In this document: piece by piece, positions 59,085-64,000 of the stretch | How the letters are laid out: each line of letters opens with the position of its first letter | Numbering within the stretch: the first letter of the stretch is position 1 | The notes under the pieces: generated by a model | Seen by the model: the letters and a program-made list of their open reading frames with translations, nothing else | What the model was told of the DNA's origin: nothing | The model's database searches: none | Source of the DNA: Atherix ibis | Lineage: Eukaryota; Arthropoda; Insecta; Diptera; Athericidae | Assembly (NCBI GenBank): GCA_958298945.1 | Contig: OY282610.1 | Coordinates: 27,788,167 to 27,852,166 of the forward strand | Reading direction: 5' to 3' | Length of the DNA stretch: 64,000 bases | Translations under genes and position numbers: made by a program

Positions 59085-59860
59085 ATCATATCACGATTTC
59101 TAAGTGACATTCCGGCCATTTGTAATATGTCATTATGTCTTTTTTTTCTTCATTGTATTCAGTAATGTTTACAATTTCATCATGGACATATATACGCAAG
59201 AACAATGTTTACAAATTATTCAATTTTATTATCAAAATAATCGTTCTCCAGTTTAAGAAAAGCATCTTCTCCGATGAGGCTCACTTTCATCGGTCCGTAC
59301 TTCTTTCGAAAAGAAGCTGGTAACACCGTTACTGTTAATGGAGAGCGGTATAGATCGATGATAACCAAATTTTTATGGACGAAATTGGAAGAAGTTGATA
59401 TTGACAACATCTGGTTCCAACAAGACGGGGCTACGTGCCACACAGCACGTGCAACAACCGAATTATTGCGAGAAAAATTTGGAGATTCGATTATTTCAAG
59501 AAATTGTGACATTAAATGGCCTCCAAAAAGTTGTGATTTAACACCATTCGACTATTTCTTGTGGGGTTAATTGAAGTCATTGGTCTTTAGCAATAAACCA
59601 GACTCTCTTCAAGCTTTAGAAGTCAATTATGAATGTGCTATTCATCGCATACGACTTGATTTAGTGGAAAAAGTGCTCGAAAATTGGATTCATCGAATTT
59701 GTTCCTGCAAAAGAAATCGTGGAGGCGATTTGAATGACGTTTTATTCAGAACTTAATTGTATCGATTGTACTACACATTAAATAAAAAACATTTGAATTT
59801 CCTTAACAATGGTTTTTTTTGTTGAAAAAAAAAAATCATATCACTCCTTTTGGAAAACTC
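59085..59860 (+). mobile_element. rosa-type (DD41D) mariner, second deleted copy
   Basis: Close relative of the element at 13747: the same QIIQFYYQNNRSP start, SDEAHFH (first catalytic Asp kept here), then a direct jump to IGPYFFRKEAGNTVTVNGER, WFQQDGATCHTARATTE (second Asp), WPPKSCDLTPFDYFLWG (third Asp, 41 residues after the second) and a stop. The right end matches the inverted repeat (TCATATCACTCCTTTTGGAA) and abuts TA at 59861; the left end is altered around 59075-59100. The internal deletions differ from those of copy 1. Confidence 0.85.
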
Positions 59861-60365
59861 TATACATGATTAATTTAGTGAAAAAAAATTTATTTTTATT
59901 AAACGAGTAAGAGTGCTGCTTGTTTTTCTTTTCGAACAAATTAAGTCGTGTGCAATAAAAAAAATAGAAATAAACTAAACTAGCACAAACAATTAAGTCG
60001 TTTACTTTGAAAAACAAATATTTCCATATTTATTGGCCTAAAAAAAAAGATAAGCAAAAAATCCTATAAACACGATACAACAGGCAACAAATACTAGAAT
60101 ACGTTTAATTACTGACTTAGACATTTTCGAAACTTTTTCGAAATCCATAAATTTGATTTTGACGTTTTCAGATCGTTATTAAGAAAGACTTTTTTTTTAT
60201 ATATTTATGTTTATTTGGACTTTTCAGCCATTTCAGATCCGTTTTCGATACCATAAATATAATTTCAACCGTCGTAGATTAGGATGTTTATGACGATTTG
60301 AACAAACAAAAAAATAGTAAAAACAGTGAAGAAAACATAATAAAATTAGGAATTAGAAACAAAAA
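59861..60365. other. AT-rich spacer, nothing recognised
   Basis: No gene or repeat supported. Confidence 0.5.
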
Positions 60366-60588
60366 AATGAATATGTGTTTTTTAGGCATGTGGGTATCTT
60401 GTGGTTTCATCAATTAACTGTCAACGATTTGGAACATTTACATTTGAAATCATCTTCTAAATCACTAAAACAAAATGAATATTTGTATAATTTGTATGGC
60501 AACGGCAGAAAACCTTATATCTATAGTAAGTCATTATGATGATGATTGTGCTGAGAAAGGATTTGAAAAAGGATGTTTCGGAATTAAA
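60366..60588 (+). pseudogene. Duplicate of the first exon and promoter-proximal region of the ZAD gene
   Basis: 60366-60474 matches about 52805-52914, and the open frame 60475-60588 (MNICIICMATAENLISIVSH...) matches exon 1 of the gene at 52915, keeping the first ZAD Cys pair and a splice donor (AAA|GTATAA). It has 38 codons instead of 41 through small in-frame length changes. No matching exon 2 or zinc fingers are visible before the window ends, so it is either a partial duplicate or the first exon of a gene continuing beyond 64000. Confidence 0.75.
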
Positions 60589-60849
60589 GTATAAACGCTC
60601 TTTTTAATATTATAAATTCCCTTTTTAACAATAATAAAAAAACAATTTAGACTTCGAATGGATTTTAAAATTTTTTTCCCTAATATTTATTTATGACAAC
60701 CATTTATTATATTTTACGTTCGAAATTGATTGATATATCAATAAGTGAAAGTCGAAAACCACTTCACAGCACGAAATAAATTTAAATATTAAGAGGAAAA
60801 AATATTTTGAAAAACTTTAATAACAGAAAATATCAAATCAAATTAAAAT

Positions 60850-62040
60850 CTCCATTTAATTTTTGGTTTTCCTATAATTATAATTACTTTTATTATTATT
60901 ATTTAAAATTTTTGAAAAATAATCTGTTTTTTTCAAATTTTTCATTAAAAAAATAATAAACGTAAAAAAAAAAGTATTGTATGAATTTTTTTTTTGGTCA
61001 AAAATTAGTTAAAAATATCAATAAAAAAATTATAATAAAAATATTTTGTTCTGAAATACTTTTTTTATAAAAAAAAAATAAAAAAAAATTATTTTTTATA
61101 AATAAATGGTAAAAATAATTGAAAATGAAAAATATTATTGTCAAAACAAATTAAACTATTTAAAAATTTAAAAAAAATCTTTTTAAAAATAGTAAAAACT
61201 GAAAAAAATAGAAAATGTTCCATTTAATAAAAATGCTTTTTAAAAATCGTAAAGACTGAAAAGGCCAAAAATATATTTTAAATTAATAAAATAAAATTAG
61301 TTTAAAAAAAAAAAGAAACAAATTTTTTTTTTAAATATTGTAGTAAAAAATGAAAAAGCAAAAAATAGTTAAAATTAATAAAAAAAAAATTGTAAAAATT
61401 TCTATTTGTTATAAAGAAATGGTAAAAATAATTGAAAAACGAAATAAAAAAAAGTATTTTCAAAAAAATTTAACTATTTAAAAATAAAAATGTTTCAGTT
61501 TAAAAAGCAATAAAAAAAATACTTTTTAAAAATACTAAAAACTGAAAAGGCAAAAAAAAATTGTTTTAATTAATAAAAAAAATATGAATTTTTTTTTTAA
61601 AACAGTAAAAAATGAAAAGCCAAAAAAATTTTATTTTCAAAAAAATTTAACTATTTAAAAATAAAAAAGTTTCAGTTTAAAAAAAAAGCAATAAAAAAGA
61701 TTCTTTTTAAAAATAGTCAAAATTAAAAAGGCAAAATAAGAATCAAAATTTTTTTTTAAATAGTAAAAAATGAGAAGGCATAAAAATATTATTTTCGAAA
61801 AAATAGTGTAAATTTATTTAAAAAATAGTAAACATTTCTATTTTTTATAAATAAATGGTAAAAAAAATAAAAAACATTATAAAAACTGAAAAATAAGCAA
61901 AAAAAAAATTTTTTTTTTAAAAAAATAGTAAAAAAATAAAAAGGTAAAAATATATAATTTACAAAAAAATTAATATAAACAAAAATAGTAAATTTTTTTT
62001 TAAAAACAAAAAATTATTTTTCAAAATTTTTTTTAAAAAA
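60850..62040. repeat. AT-rich long-period degenerate tandem repeat
   Basis: Recurring block TTTTTAAAAATAGTAAAAAC followed by TGAAAAGGCAAAAA and by AATTTAACTATTTAAAAA. The clearest adjacent copies (around 61458 and 61632) are about 175 bp apart. Copies are poorly conserved, so unit length and borders are approximate. Confidence 0.6.
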
Positions 62041-63777
62041 ATATATTCTTTAATGCAATAATGTATACTATTTAAATGTTTCTGTATGCATTTTTAATTA
62101 TTTTTTTTTATTTATTGTATATACAAGCACTTTAAAGAAAACAAAATAAATAATTCTATTCTGCGTTTGTATGGATGCATTCACACATGTATATGTGTGA
62201 ATATGTTTTAATGGGAGGGGGTAACTATTATTTATAATTAATAACGATTGAAAATACATTAATTTTTTTCTTTTTTTTGTTGTTGATATATTTAAGAAAT
62301 ATATATACTATTGTATAGATTTATATATATTTTTCTTTTATAAATTGCTAATAAATTGATTAATTAATTTTTGTTTGTTTTGTTTTGTTTTTTTTTTCTT
62401 CTTGCATAATTTTTAATTTATATGCTTGTAAATTGTAATCAAATTAAAAAGAACTAATCAATAATAATAATTATAGCATAATAATAATAATTATAGCATA
62501 ATAATAATAATAATAATGATGATATAAAATTAATAATAATAATAAGAATAGATAAATTAATGAGAAAATTTTTATGCTTTTTTTTTTATTACAAATACTG
62601 CTCCAAAAAAAAACTGTTGAAAATAATTATTTTCACACAGTTTTGAAAATAAAAACGGATTATTGTCCGCTTTTTTCTTTTTAAACAAATACGTTACGTT
62701 ATTTTTACATAACAAGTTTAATACTAAATTGATTATATTAAAAATTAATTTACATCGATAAAGCAATTTTTAATTGAAATTAACTTTTACATATTTCTTT
62801 GTAAATTAAATATTTAATTATGGAGAATTGAAGTAATTTTCTTCATATTTGATCAAATTTCATATAATTTAAATTGATGACATTTGATTTGTGTTATTTT
62901 TATGTTTTCTTGTAAACAAATTTCAATATTTGCTGTTGTTTTTTTTTTTGGTTTGCAGCAAAATATAAAAAAGAGAAATGAAAATCAAAAATCATCAAAT
63001 TAATTTTTATATTTATATTTATTTGTTCATTTTTAAATTTTTCAATCAAATAAAAAATTCTCCTCTAATTGTTCCTTTTATTTACGTTAAAAATATATTC
63101 CAGTAATCCTTTGATTAATCTGAAATTCTCTTTTCGATTAAACAAAATTTAAATTCAATTCTTTAATACCATAATTTAATTAATATATATTTTGTATTTT
63201 ATAATTAATATGGGATAATTAAATTATTTTTTTTGTATTTTTTTAATTGTTTTTTTTTTGTTAATAACTTTTCGAAATAAATTGAAAAAAAAAAAAATTC
63301 ATTCAAAAGAGCCAATACAGACATTTATGGATTAATATAAATATATATGCTTATATATTTAGTATATAATGTAGATGATTTATATAAGCACATATTTTTT
63401 ATATAATTTCTATTATTTATTTCATATTTTATTATTATTATTTTTTTTCTAATTCTTTGATCTGGATTTGTATAATTGGTTTTTTGCTTTGCCTTTTTTA
63501 AAGAATTCATTTTTGTTTTGGTTTTGCAATTGTTTCAGCTTTTACTTTGTCCGACTCGGTCAATATTTTGTCAATATCCTGGAAAAATATGCCAAGAAAA
63601 AAAAAATAAAACAATTGCAGACTGTAGATTATGGAAGGAGGAACCAAAATAAAAACGACAACACAACAAAAATTTCTTATATTTATGTGTACACATACAT
63701 ATCCATCAAGAAATAAAAACAATAAATTAAAAAAAGAATGGCGGTATTTGGAAAAGAGAACATCTATAAGGGTGATG
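62041..63777. other. AT-rich spacer with a short AAT microsatellite
   Basis: An interrupted (AAT/ATA)n tract occupies about 62460-62545, including two identical copies of ATTATAGCATAATAATAATA. Otherwise nothing recognised. Confidence 0.6.
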
Positions 63778-64000
63778 CTTAGATTATAGAAGAACTGGAT
63801 AGTCGAAATTTTTTCTATAATACATTCGTACACACTTGCAAAATAACCTTTCATGAAACATTTCGCATTCTAAAATAAAAAACTTCCTATTTGCTGTCGT
63901 GTAGAATAAAACTATTTATGCAAATGTATTAATTTATACTTAATTGTTCTTATACTATTTAAAATTAAGTCACTCCGACAAATATATGCAAGCATTTCGG
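63778..64000 (+). mobile_element. 8-bp-TSD transposon, copy cut by the window edge
   Basis: Begins CTTAGATTATAGAAGAACTG, the terminus of copy L at 31373, and continues with parts homologous to the interior of L (AAAACTTCCTATT; GCAAGCATTTCGG at the window edge) with long stretches missing. The right end lies outside the window. Confidence 0.75.

Noticed and set aside
63325..63854. Overlapping frames near 63.3-63.9 kb on both strands
   Set aside because: Low-complexity AT-rich translations with no motif; the last part overlaps a transposon end.

Overview
The window is nuclear DNA of an insect, most likely a fly (Diptera). It holds a close orthologue of the Drosophila sodium-leak-channel gene narrow abdomen (na), a ZAD-C2H2 zinc-finger gene (a class expanded in Diptera), short GT-AG introns, strongly AT-rich non-coding DNA, and many mariner-type transposon remnants. 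I cannot name the genus from sequence alone.

Layout. (1) 1-13.2 kb: na on the + strand, 16 exons that join in frame, with a mariner remnant in intron 5 and more remnants in intron 14. (2) 13.7-20.4 kb: a transposon graveyard with four mariner elements of different lineages, a 14-bp minisatellite and a LINE relic. (3) 20.5-40.3 kb: three small, unrecognised secreted-protein genes (20590-21740 minus, 30625-30991 plus, 39949-40277 minus). Each has two exons and a phase-1 intron inside the signal-peptide coding region. They are separated by LINE relics, a 2.56-kb tandem duplication with a 52-bp-arm palindrome at its junction, a 166-bp satellite, two head-to-head copies of an unclassified DNA transposon with 8-bp target duplications, a Tigger/pogo element, a 55-bp miniature of the unclassified transposon, and two mariner fragments. 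(4) 43.2-51.6 kb: a large Ser/Arg/Asn-rich, probably nuclear protein gene on the minus strand, with a Tigger element in its first intron. (5) 52.9-54.3 kb: a ZAD gene with six C2H2 fingers, divergent from the previous gene. (6) 54.3-64 kb: very AT-rich DNA with two more mariner remnants, an orphan duplicate of the first exon of the ZAD gene, an AT-rich long-period repeat, and at the right edge another copy of the 8-bp-TSD transposon.

The conserved genes do not form a pathway. The most interesting content is the middle block, where fast-evolving, signal-peptide-bearing orphan genes with one shared exon architecture sit in repeat-dense, recently rearranged DNA. Their function is unknown. All splice sites and homologies here were read by eye; no alignment or database search was run.
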